Shown here: positions 1 through 10,820 of the stretch, piece by piece
How positions within the stretch are numbered: position 1 is the first letter of the stretch
Layout: every line of letters begins with the position of its first letter
Assembly (NCBI RefSeq): GCF_026230105.1
Contig: NC_079479.1
Span: forward strand, 12,411,734 to 12,475,733
Length of the DNA stretch: 64,000 nucleotides
DNA from: Diorhabda sublineata
Taxonomy: Eukaryota; Arthropoda; Insecta; Coleoptera; Chrysomelidae
Reading direction: 5' to 3'
Made by a program: the position numbers and the translations under genes
The notes under the pieces: model-generated
What the model was told of the DNA's origin: nothing
The model's input: only the letters and a program-made list of their open reading frames with translations
Databases searched by the model: none

Positions 1-3000
1 TTCTCTTTTCCATCGTCATTCTAACTTCAGTTTTCAATTTAATGTATTTTTCCTTCAAACATCTGTATTTGTCTTCGAGTAATCTTTTTTCGCATCTTAA
101 CTTTTCATCGGTCGTACTACGATTTTTGTCTTGTTCCAATTCCGCCTGAAATTTGCTTCGTAATTCCGACATTTTCGCCTGATGAGTTTTCCTTAAGACC
201 TGTTCCTATAATTCAGACAAATAAATGATGCGATTATCGAGAGGTAGGTGAAAAATCTCACCTCGGCGTCGAATTGCCTCTTCAATTCGTCTATAATAAT
301 CGTATGATTCTGTTTTAATTGATCCACGTCTGCGTTATGGTTAAAAATTAATTCGTCGCGACTCTTTTCAACTTTTTCCGCCAATTCCTTTTCGACGTCC
401 GCCAATTTTTCTTCGTAATACTTTTCCAATTCCTCCTTCTTTATTTCGAACTTCTCTTTCATTTTATCTTCCTCAATTACAATGTTATTGTCTAATTCCG
501 TCTTCAAATATCTCAATTTATCTTCTATTTTATTCTTTTCGTCTTCTATCGCCGTCTGATGTTCCAAGTTTAACGCCAATTTCAACTTTTCTATTTCTTC
601 TTCGAGTATAATATCTTGCTTGGATTTTTCATCTTCGAGGATTCGTTTTAATTCCCGTTTGTGCGATGTTTCCAAATCCTCTTTAAATTTCATCATTTCC
701 TTATTTTTTTCTTCCCATATTGTTTGTTTCAACAATTCAACTTTCTTCTCGGCCTTCGCTTCCAATTGTTTCGTACTTTTCGCTATTCGTTCGCTAATCG
801 AATCTGAATTATCCGATTCGAATATATTTACATTTTCCAAACCTAAAAACTCATTCGAAACTACTAGAAAATTATCGATTCATCAAATTACGATCGATTT
901 ATAACACAATTTTAATTAAAAATTCTAAATTTACGTAAAAATTTTGTCAATCGATCTGTTACGTTTATTTATTTACCATTTCATAAATAAATGATGTTTA
1001 CCTTCTTTTTCCAAACTGTGGGTCTCGTCGTCACTGTCTGAAACCTTGCTGAGAGTTAGCTTCGGTTTGATGCAGTCCTTGGGATTCGGTTTGATCAGTT
1101 TCAACGTATTGTTCGTTTTGATGGGTTCCAATACCGGATGGACAGAAAATCTACTTTTGATTGGCGTAAGTTTCACGTTAATGACGTCGTCGAGTTTGTG
1201 TTTATCGCTATTGGCGTATTCTTCTTCGCTCGAACTTTTATCCGAGAAAGTGATACCGATATCGGTGTTATTTTCCAAATTGAACCTGACACTTTTTTTA
1301 TCCTCTTCATCCTTTTCCGACTTATCCATAATAGCGAGTCTATCGAATTCTAGACTTTTCGAATGTTCCATTATATTTTTTTCACGTAAAATGCTTCTCG
1401 GTTGTTGTGAATCCCCTTGATCTATAACCCCTTATACATATTTAAAAAATATATAAAAAATATTTGTTGTATAATTAATTACAAACCTTGGTTGTTTTCA
1501 GTCTTGGTATTGACAGGACTCGTGCCTGTATCGATGTTTTTCTTCATGGTGTTCGATTTTAGAAACATCGATCCACCACCCGCTACTTTCAGATCCATAT
1601 TTCTAGGATGGCGATCAAATACCGAATCTTTTTCGTCATCTAAACTGCTAAAGCCCAAAGATAATTTCTTAGGACCTGTCGTTGAGTCCTCGGATTTTTG
1701 TTTGAATAATTTAAAGTCCTTTTTAGGACTGGCATTCGGACTGAGTTTAATCGGCGATAATCTCTTCTTGGTAACTATAAAACGATTGTTCTACGTACAA
1801 AAATTTCAATTCAATATTCAATTCTTTTACCTATAGGAAGTGGATCTAATTTTTTTGAAGGTGTATTGGAAACCGGTTCCTCCAAACTTAGAATATCGTC
1901 AGTAACGTAAGTAGCGTCTTCTCTGTTGTCCTGAAGACTGAGCGATTGACTTTCTGTGCGCGCTTTTTTTACTAATCCCCGATAAATATTATCCAAAGGA
2001 TGTTCCCATTGCGTTTTCTTTGTTAAATTATTGTAATAATAGTAACATTTTGATTTATCATCGTAACTAAAAATAATTTACGATGAGGCTTCCAAAAATA
2101 ATAATTTCTTTACTTTACTTATACAATAGTCATCAATTTTTTTAAAGGACATCGATATATTAAAATATAGATCAATATAATTAAAAACTACATTTAACAA
2201 GTGTATTAATCTATTGAATAATAATATAAATATTTAAATAGACCGCCTATTTTCAAACCTAAACTATCTGAAGTAAGAAACAAATACGTCAAACGAATTG
2301 TCAAATTAAGACAGTTGACAGTTAACCTTAAAAATAAGTTTAAAAATGCATGTTGATTTACCAATGTCCTTTTAATAATTACGATAAATTTTAATAAACC
2401 AAGGTAATGCTTCTAAGAACAAATAATTGCATTAGAAGATTCTTGTCACAAGCTGAACTGATTACAAATAAAGGGCATTTATCGAATATTTTAGTTTCAA
2501 CAATGGGAGATTCTAAAGTGCTTGGTGAATCGAAACCTTTGAAAAAGATTAAATACGACGGACGATCTAAAAAACGGCAGTGGGAAGAAAGAAGGAGAGA
2601 TAAAGGAGAAAGTTTGCGAGACAATTCTAAAGAATCCAAAATACCAAAATTAGAAGGAGAAACTGAAAGTTTAGTGGAGAAAGATAAAGTGAAACGAAGA
2701 AAATTCTGTCTGTTGCTCGGTTATTCCGGTAGTGATTATTTCGGAATGCAAAGAAACCCGCATACAAGAACGATCGAAGAAGACTTATTGAATGCGTTAT
2801 TTAAAATAAAGTTAATAGACAAAGAAGGTTATGATCAGGTGCAAACTATGCACTTTCAGCGAGCCGCTAGAACAGATAAAGGTAAATGAATTTTTTTTTA
2901 ATTCAGCGTTTACAAACATTATTATCTTGAAATTATCGTAGGCGTATCTGCGGCTCGACAAGTAGTATCATTAAAGTTGAGAGATAAAATTGATTTAGCA

Positions 3001-6000
3001 CAAATCAATGAAGAACTTCCAGAAGTAATCAGAGTGTTTGCATACAAGAGAGTAACTAAAGGATTTAACAGTAAATCTCAATGCGATAGTAGAACTTACA
3101 CTTATCTAATTCCAACTGTCGCGTTCGCTCCTCACGATAAAGACGTTTTACAAAAGGATTTTCGTTTAGACGAAGAAACATTCGCAAAAGTCAACGATCT
3201 GTTGAAACACTATTTGGGAACGAAAAATTTCCACAACTACACTTCCAAGAAGAAACACAACGATCCTAGCGCTAATAGATATATGAAATCATTCGTTTGT
3301 GAAAAACCTTTTGTTAAAAATGATGTGGAATTTGCTATTTTGAAAGTGCAAGGACAAAGTTTCATGTTGCACCAAATTAGAAAAATGATCGGGTGTCTTT
3401 TAGCCGTCGTCCGAGGACTTGCGACTGAAGATCTTATACAGAATTCATTCAAATCTGATAAAGTTATTATACCAAGAGCTCCCGGATTAGGTCTCGTTTT
3501 AGAATATGTCCATTACGATAGGTAAATGTATTTATTTCTTTCAAAATTTACAATTTATGAATTCAATTTTTTTGTAGATACAATTATAGATATGGTACAG
3601 ATGGAATACACGAAAAATTGACGTGGGAAGAAGTGGAAGATCGAGTGGCGGAATTCAAAGAAAAATACATTTTTCCAACGATAATTAACAAGGAAATAGA
3701 AGAAGAAAGTATGTTGTGGTGGTTAAATAATAAACTGAGCAGACATTCGTACGATTTGGAAGAAGAGAATGAAAGTGATGATGAATGCGATGGGGATGAT
3801 GATGATGATTGCGAACATAGTCAAAAAGCTTGTAACAGTATTGAGAATAAAAATAAAGAAAAAATTGAAAAATAAAAACCTGATTTTATTTACTATCATC
3901 TTTAAATTAAAAAAAATCAATGAAACAATTTTGAAAATAAATAAAATTTGTAAATATTATTTATAGTATAAATTTTGTTAAAAAATATTTATAATTCATT
4001 TTATACAGGGTGGTACAGAAATGTGAATTTTAAAATCGCATCATATGTTCAAAGATATGGTTATTATTTGGAAGTGGAGGCCACCCTATTTTTGGACCTT
4101 CTCTTTATTATGTTTATTTTTTCGAGTAAAAATGTGGCTTAATTTCTAAAACCAAAATTTCAACACTTTTTCAGGCACTAAAATATAGCAGGGAAAAGGA
4201 GGATGGATAGAATTAGAAATGAATTAATTTTAGAGAAGTTCAAATAGAGACCAATAAGTTGAATGATGCTTAAAAAGAAAAGTGAGACAAACAAAAAGAC
4301 ATAAAAGAAAGAGAGGAAAACTTTGCTAGAACAAGCAGCACAGGAAGGAAAAAGAAAGGGAAAACAGTATGGTGAATAAATGTAGAAAAGGATAGGAAAA
4401 GTGGATAAAAGGAGAATGAAAACTAAAAAAAAACAATTTTGATTCAAACAATTTTCATAAATTATTGAAAATGTTAAAATATTTGTTGATTGAGACAAAT
4501 CCTAACTTGACTTTTTCAAATTTTTCATTTTTGTATGCTGTTATCAAAAATAACAATATTTGTTGAAAAGAAATTTCCAGCTACAGTTTTTGGAGACAAA
4601 TCGAAGAATTTATAGTTTTTTAATTTTTTTATAAGCCAAAAAAGTATTAAAATTTCGGTTTTCTATCTGAAACGTACAGAAAAAATGAAAAAAAAAGGAA
4701 TTATTAAAAACATTATTGAAAAATAGGATGTTTTTAAACATTTACCGTTTATATACATTATCTCTAAATCTGAATAATAAGAAAAATACCCCTTTAAGGG
4801 GAATTCTTGTCTAGAAATTTGAAAAAATCGATATTTGGACCCTTAGGAATATGTCTTTAAACGGATTTCTAGAAATTCGCATTATTTCAGGAGAAACAGT
4901 AGATTTTGTGACATCTAAGCCAGTCGAATGGAATGTTCCTTTTCTTCAAAAGGGGTTTTTCTTGTAACTATTTTTTTAAAGTTTGATGTGATATCTCGTG
5001 TTCTATTTCATTCTATTACAGATTAAAAATATTTCAATTTTTTTTTGTTCCAGATCACTAAAGGGCTGGAAACATATCAACCAGGGTGCACCCTCACTTT
5101 ACCAACCTTCATTTTGTGATTTTTTTTGGTACCTTCAACATCATATACCAAAAGGTTGCACAAGTACTCTTGAGTTTTATAATTTTTTGCTTTTCCTAAT
5201 TGATATATTCAGATTAGTTTTATCATTTAGGGGGTAGGTGCACTCTCTCCGAGTCCAGTTTCCTCTTCTTCATGATATAGAGACAATTTTTTGGCCGATT
5301 TGATGTATATGTCCACCATACACTGTTATTTGGTGTTAAAAAATTTTATCTATATTTTCATTTACTTTTAATGATACGTTTGAACTAATATTATCATTAA
5401 CTTTCCTGTGAAAGGTATTACGGTCTGTGTTTTCTCTCATTATGTTGACAAGTTTCAAATTTAACTATATTTGAGTACAAAGATTTATTTGTACAGGAAA
5501 TTTTGAGAAAATAGAACTCTCCTCATGTAACTAATCAAAATCCAATGAAATTAGAACGTGTTATATTCATTTAGTACTACAAATTCATAAAATCTTCGGA
5601 AAATTCAATATGAAATTTATTGGAAATATTTTTAACTCTTCCTTTGTTAATATCTACAGAATTTATTAAATAATGTTATTTCCAATGATAATTATTTGTT
5701 TGTATTGAACATATTAATTGTATAATTGAACAAAATTTCAATAAAAATGAGTTTTTATTTGGTTTATGATTACGTACCATGGTTTCCAACCGGCTGGTAA
5801 AGCTTTCATCAACCCTTCTGCAGCTAGTGGTAGTAACTGCGGTTCTGATACGGGGTCTATACCGATTCTTAGAGCGTATTCTTTCACTTCTAAAAATAAT
5901 TCATTACCAGTTTTTTTCATATTTTGAATTTACCCTTTCATTATCAAGTATCAAATAATAGTGAGGATAAAATAAATTTTGTTTATCACCAAATAAAAAA

Positions 6001-6141
6001 TCAAATTTTGAAATTAAATTTCGTAAATGCATATATTTGCCCCAATTTCATAAAAATATATATTCAGTTATATAAATTTAACAAACCTTCTTCGGAGGGA
6101 TGACTGATTTCATCGAAGATTTCTTCACAGATTATTGACAT
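1..6141 (-). CDS. Cep164: Centrosomal protein Cep164 homologue, N-terminal part (3' end beyond window)
   Basis: In vertebrates Cep164 sits on centriole distal appendages and is needed for ciliogenesis. Exons, all GT-AG and in frame (high to low): 6141-6087, 5889-5778, 2066-1831, 1774-1487, 1421-1002, 842-262, 205-1 (open at the edge), about 632 residues. The start ATG at 6141 begins MSIICEEIF. Exon 2 carries the family block RIGIDP..EP.L followed by LPAGWKP. The codon split over intron 2 rebuilds WKPC, and exon 3 completes a WW domain (about residues 50-80: W53, YYYY 64-67, W76, P79) followed by DNIYRGLVKKAR, as in vertebrate Cep164. Residues 135-370 are charged, Ser-rich and low in pattern. 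From about 375 on there is a long Glu/Lys coiled coil. Intron 2 (2067-5777) holds Pus1 on the other strand. The identification rests on the N-terminal block plus WW domain and is strong; the coiled coil alone would not identify it. Confidence 0.9.
2407..3875 (+). CDS. Pus1: tRNA pseudouridine synthase Pus1 (TruA family), nested in a Cep164 intron
   Basis: Isomerises specific uridines in tRNA (and some other RNAs) to pseudouridine, in nucleus and mitochondria. Exons 2407-2881, 2942-3521 and 3578-3875 give 450 residues, close to the animal family length. The catalytic block ARTDKGVSA is rebuilt across intron 1, with the nucleophile Asp157 just before the junction. Other family landmarks are GYSG..YFGMQRNP near the start of the domain, NSKSQCDSRTYTYL, NFHNYTS, GQSFMLHQIRKMIG and PGLGLVLE. 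The first 32 residues are basic and free of acidic clusters (MLLRTNNCIRRF), resembling a mitochondrial targeting peptide. An internal Met33 (2503) could start a nuclear form, as known for mammalian PUS1. The tail is very acidic (Asp run near residue 425). The whole gene lies inside intron 2 of Cep164, antisense to it. The stop codon overlaps a possible AATAAA. Confidence 0.95.
3871..3876 (+). promoter_or_regulatory. Candidate polyadenylation signal of Pus1
   Basis: An AATAAA hexamer overlaps the Pus1 stop codon (TAA at 3873-3875). Another AATAAA-containing stretch lies about 65 bases downstream near 3937. Either could direct 3' end formation. The downstream one fits the usual spacing better if the transcript has a short 3' UTR. 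Confidence 0.4.
3877..5777. other. Rest of Cep164 intron 2 after Pus1: AT-rich, no gene seen
   Basis: This is the remaining 1.9 kb of Cep164 intron 2. At 4004 there is a TACAGGGTGG start, which looks like a Tc1/mariner-type MITE terminus, but I found no matching inverted end. The stretch 4180-4450 is purine-rich on the plus strand and only gives low-complexity Phe/Leu-rich reading on the minus strand. I see no convincing exon. Confidence 0.5.
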
Positions 6142-8181
6142 TTTCACCACGTATTTTAATATTAAAATACAAATATTTTTAATAACTACATTGTTAACAC
6201 TTCACAGCTGATCCTCCTTGTGACATTTGGAATGGAGCAGGTGAAGGGTTATCGAAATTTTAGGGGTAAAAATAAACAAATCCTCAATCGGTTAATCAGT
6301 GCCATCTGTCGCAGATAAGATCAGTTATAGAAATAATACAGAAACCTTTAACCGCGATTGACTAAATGTAGTATACAAAGATAGCGCTACTGTTTTAACG
6401 ATTATTTTTCTTGTAAAACAATTTTATTGATCAAATTTCATTAAAAATGATTAATTGATACGAATTATATGACATAAGTTTCCATTCCTGATATGGAAAC
6501 ATAATTTTTTCGCAATTTACTTATATCCAGTTGAACAACGATATTTTCAGTGTTTTTTACAAGGGGTTTCAAGAAACAATTTTGTAAAGCGGAGTTGTTC
6601 CACATAGAAAAGATGGTGAACTGTATTCATAGGACACATAAATTTTGTTCTTGGTAGCTGCACTTGTAGAACTAGTTCAGGAAGTGTATACTAAAGCGTT
6701 CTTTCTAGCAGGACCAGCGCTAGTGTCACTGTTCTTAGTGGCAGTGCAAGAGAACCTAGTTTCTATTTCCAGCCAAAAAATTCTAAATGTAAATTTGCAA
6801 AATATGTGTAATCACACTAGGGAGGGGGAAATCTCACAAATATGACCTACTTTGACAAGGACGGGGGGAAGGGCAAAAAATCATGAAATTCGTGTGACAT
6901 AATTTATGGATGATCATCAGGGGTCTTGACCCCCTTGAAACCGCACCTGCTGTGAAAATGAGTTTACAAAGTGCAAAAGTACAAGTACAAAAAAATTGGG
7001 GCACTAGAAAACAAAAATCAATCATATACACGTATGGTGAAAAATTCATAGAGTTCAAACTAAAGATAGAGATATTTTTTGTATGGTTTTTGATTGGATA
7101 AGGGAGTTGGCCCTGATATAGGAGTTGTTCTTCTGCGGGGCTGAGGTTTTGTGGTCTTAATTGAAGAAGGAAAAGCGATCGAACATTAAAATCTACAGCA
7201 CTTCTGGTAAATCCACGATTGCTGTCTGAGCATATATTATGCTGCGAAACTGTTTCTTTTGAAGTGTTCGATTGGGACGACTCAGTTTTCGAAACTAGAT
7301 CTTTTATTTCTGGTCCTTAAATACATTTTAGAACCACTACCAGTTTCAGTTTCCACCAATGTACTTCCAGATGTTGAGCTTCGAGATTCTATTCTATTCA
7401 CAGCAGCTGCATGTACGACCAAATGCTTTCGTGCCTTCGTGCCCCACTAGACGTTGCCAAAGTCCGACGGGGCGCTTTGATGTCATTAGGCAAGTTGTGG
7501 GGGGTTGAAATGGTTCTCTGGATGACCGCCTCCGCTAAGAGTCCAGTCAGTAGTCGGATTTTGAATTAGAGCAGTTGTTTTGTAAGAGACTCATCTAAGG
7601 AGCTTCTAGATTGTATCTTCTGTTAGTTTTACTTGTTGTACCTTCCATATTGAATATCCATCCACTGTTTTATCCTGTTTTTGAATTAGTTGAGACATTT
7701 TTAAATGAAATATGGGAGACGCACCAAAAAAAATTGCAAAAATAATTTTATTTTTAATTGGAACCAAAATACCTGTGAACCTGTAAGGAATATACACATT
7801 CAATATCGCTAATTAATAAAATGCTGTATAAACATAAATATTTACATTAACAATTTTTTTTATTCTTCTTCTGTGTGAAATTAATCGAAATGTGGTAGAA
7901 ACGCAAGCTTCAAAATATTAAAAATGAAAAAATTAAATAAATGCAATTCTGCTACTATTTTTTCCTACTTTTTTTTTTAAATTATATATCAGAGTATAAA
8001 TTGTTGCAAATGAAATATATCGAGCTAATATAGAGTTTGATAATATTTTTCGAAATTTTAGATTCAAAAAGAAAAAAAATTAATGAAATTAACGAAAAAT
8101 TTGGAAAAAGTACGAAAATTACTTCAGCTGCTTCATTTAGTACACTGAGAATCATAGACCATTATCAATATGTATCGCATA
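6142..8181. other. Intergenic spacer between Cep164 and Mdh1
   Basis: The first 200 bases should hold the Cep164 promoter (minus strand), but I see no clear TATA box or RFX X-box. From about 6500 to 7600 there are several short open frames on both strands with no recognisable domain. They are of higher GC than their surroundings, which suggests an old mobile element that I cannot name. No gene is supported. Confidence 0.45.
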
Positions 8182-8636
8182 CAGGGTATATCCCGAAAAT
8201 GATGCATCAATTTTTTTTCTTAATATGTTCCAACATGGTAGTTGGTTCGAAATCGGATTGAAGCCTAGATACCTGATCAACTTCAGCAAGAAAATGTCAA
8301 TGCTAGTTTTTATAATACTTCAAAAGACATTTGAAGATAACTGTCTTTCGAAATTCCAGTTGGGACAGGTAAAAAGTTGATTCGCAAGGATTAAAACGCG
8401 TCTGGAGTTTTGTAAACTTCGCCATGACAACGAACTCGTTCATTCGGTCTTTTGTCTTACTCAGTGAGTCGCTGAATGACCAACTTTAGAGCCGCTACAA
8501 CCTCGTTGAAATTTTTCAGGAATTTTTTATTGCATAGAAATCACAATTGTGGAACTGTACTGATGTAGAAAGTTCGTATTCTACTATTCTGATTAATAAA
8601 TGAAACTTTGATGCATTACTTTGCGGATATACTCTA
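8182..8636. mobile_element. 455-bp MITE with imperfect 30-bp terminal inverted repeats, TA-flanked
   Basis: The left end reads CAGGGTATATCCCGAAAATG and the right end is its imperfect reverse complement. Over 30 aligned bases (8181-8210 against 8608-8637) 24 match, and both ends finish in ATGCATCAA. Each end is flanked by TA, as expected for Tc1/mariner-type insertion. No coding capacity is seen. It lies just downstream of the Mdh1 stop codon and contains the nearest minus-strand AATAAA (8526-8531). Confidence 0.75.
8526..8531 (-). promoter_or_regulatory. Candidate Mdh1 polyadenylation signal inside the MITE
   Basis: TTTATT on the plus strand is AATAAA for the minus-strand Mdh1 transcript, about 270 bases after the stop codon. 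I saw no canonical AATAAA nearer on that strand. The site lies within the 8182-8636 MITE, so the element may supply the 3' end of the mRNA. Confidence 0.3.
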
Positions 8637-8801
8637 TAATATAGAAATTTGATCAATATTTTTTATAATTTTCGTCTAATATTGGAACAAACTGTTTTTT
8701 GTATTTTATCAAACTCCTAAAAAATAAAATGTACTTTTTACACTATTTTGATACTCCGGATATATTTTTTCATGTTCAATATTTCAAAGCTTATTAACTA
8801 G

Positions 8802-10820
8802 TCATGCTTCAATGATGGAAATCGCTTCTACTTTTTCTTCTTCCAATTCTTTTCCTGTTATTTTCAACATTTCTTTGGCGAAATCGTCGTTTTGTAGACC
8901 TGAAGCAAAATTATTTCCACTAAAGATCAAAATCGAAATTAAACATTTTATTAAAAACAAAAAAAAATAAATCAATTACATAAATGTGATTGTAATTGAA
9001 AAAAATCTTTTAAATCGTTCAAGGAAAATAAATACATTAATTTTGGATTTGAAAAAAACTTATCATCTTGACATTTTAACACAGGATATACAAAAAGGCT
9101 TTTGACTCTGTTTATCATGAAGGTTTTTACTAAAACTACATAAATTGAATTATTCCCACCCTCTACTATGATTTTATAAATGACAGACTCAATAATATAT
9201 TGTTTTGAAATTTTTGTTTTCCCAAAATTTGATTAAATCACAAGTTTTCGTAGAGAAAAAATTAAATCGCTGTGCCCTTTTCAATGGTAAACAACTCCTA
9301 ATGATATTTCCATTAAAAAAGGAAAATTGATTATTATATAGGTGGGAATATTGATTTAAGGAACTAACCTTGTACAATTTCCCATTTACCATTCTTGATG
9401 GTAACCGGGAACGAAAAGACAACACCCTTTGGTGCTCCGTAACTACCGTCACTAACTACACCCATGGAAACAAATTGATTGGGGGGTGTACCTTGGAACC
9501 AATCGCGCATGTGATCTGCCGCCGCTTTAGCTGCCGACATTGCAGAAGACATTTTCCTAGCTGCGATAACTGCGGCACCTGAAGATTTAATATTTGAATT
9601 ATAAGTTTAGTTATTCTCATTCTGAAAGTATATTTTATGTTTTACCTCTTTTTTGTACGGTAGAAACGAAAACGTTTCTCAGCCAATCGCCATCTTTAAC
9701 AGCTTCTATAGCTGGCTGGGGCTTACCATCTACAATTACTGTAGCGTGAGAAGCATCGGGGAATTGTGTGGATGAATGATTTCCCCAAATAATCACGTTA
9801 CTTACCTAAAAAAACACCATTTTAATTAAAAAAACATCATTTTTTTCAAATTACGAGTGACTTACGTTCGCGATTGGAACATTAACTTTAGCGGCGATCT
9901 GAGCTTGAGCTCTGTTCTGATCTAACCTAGTCATTGCGGTAAAGTTTTCTTTTGGAATGGAGGGAGCGTACTTTGAGCAAATTAGAGCGTTCGTATTAGC
10001 CGGATTACCGACTACTAATACTTTTACATCTTTTTTGGCATATTTATCCAAAGCTTCACCTTGTACTTTGAATATTTTTACGTTGGCTGAAAGTAAATCT
10101 TTACGTTCCATACCTAAATAAAATTTTATATGAGTACATGAACGCCACATAACCAACTATTTGTTTCCGACCTTGTTTTCTCGGCATAGCACCGACGAGG
10201 AAAGCCGCCGAAACGTCTTTGAAAGCGACGATAGGATCGGCAGTCGGGATAACTTCTTTAAGAAGAGGAAGAGCGCAATCGGCGAGTTCCATGACGACTC
10301 CTTCCAAAACACCCATCATGGGTGGTATATCCAAAAGACGTAAAATTATCGGTTGAGAGGGCCCGAAAACGTCTCCCTTTGCTACCATATAGAGTAGGGA
10401 GTACGCAATTTGGCCGGCTGCCCCAGTGACAACGACATTAATTGGTTCATTCTTAAATAACAAAAATAAACTTCTTTAAGAGACTAGATTTTATAGTTAA
10501 ATCCTGAGATAAGGTCATAATTATTTATAATTTATATCAAACACAATTTGGATGTACTACAAAAAGCAATTTAAATGAGCGTCAATGTTTATGACTTGCA
10601 GTAATTAACTTAAAATGAAAACGAATTTCAATATTTCAAACGTGGACGAATAAAACATATAACGAATTTATCAAATTCATTATATAAGAAATGAATTAAA
10701 TACTTTCTCATAGAGAAACAAGTAATAATCAAAGATATTAACGTATTATGTAATAGTATAAAAAGTAAAATTTCTGTACAACATTAAAAAAAATTAATTA
10801 AAATTTGTACTTACCATCAT
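8802..10820 (-). CDS. Mdh1: Cytosolic malate dehydrogenase
   Basis: Catalyses NAD-dependent interconversion of malate and oxaloacetate in the cytosol, part of the malate-aspartate shuttle. Six GT-AG exons join in frame: 10820-10815 (only ATG ATG), 10451-10172, 10113-9866, 9805-9646, 9578-9369 and 8899-8802 (stop TGA). They give 333 residues against 334 in human MDH1. The NAD-binding glycine motif GAAGQIA is at residues 12-18. Substrate and catalytic residues are all present: Arg93 and Arg99 in the mobile loop (PRKQGMERKDL), Asp160 and Arg163 (TRLDQNRA), and His188 (WGNHSS). There is no mitochondrial presequence, and the sequence follows the cytosolic rather than the mitochondrial subfamily. 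The unusual two-codon first coding exon has a good GTAAGT donor and restores MMNEPINVVVTG at the junction. The gene is intact and divergent from KCNQ. Confidence 0.97.

Noticed and set aside
4178..4498. 106-codon Phe/Leu-rich minus-strand ORF in the Cep164 intron
   Set aside because: Low-complexity complement of a purine-rich tract; no domain, no splice context.
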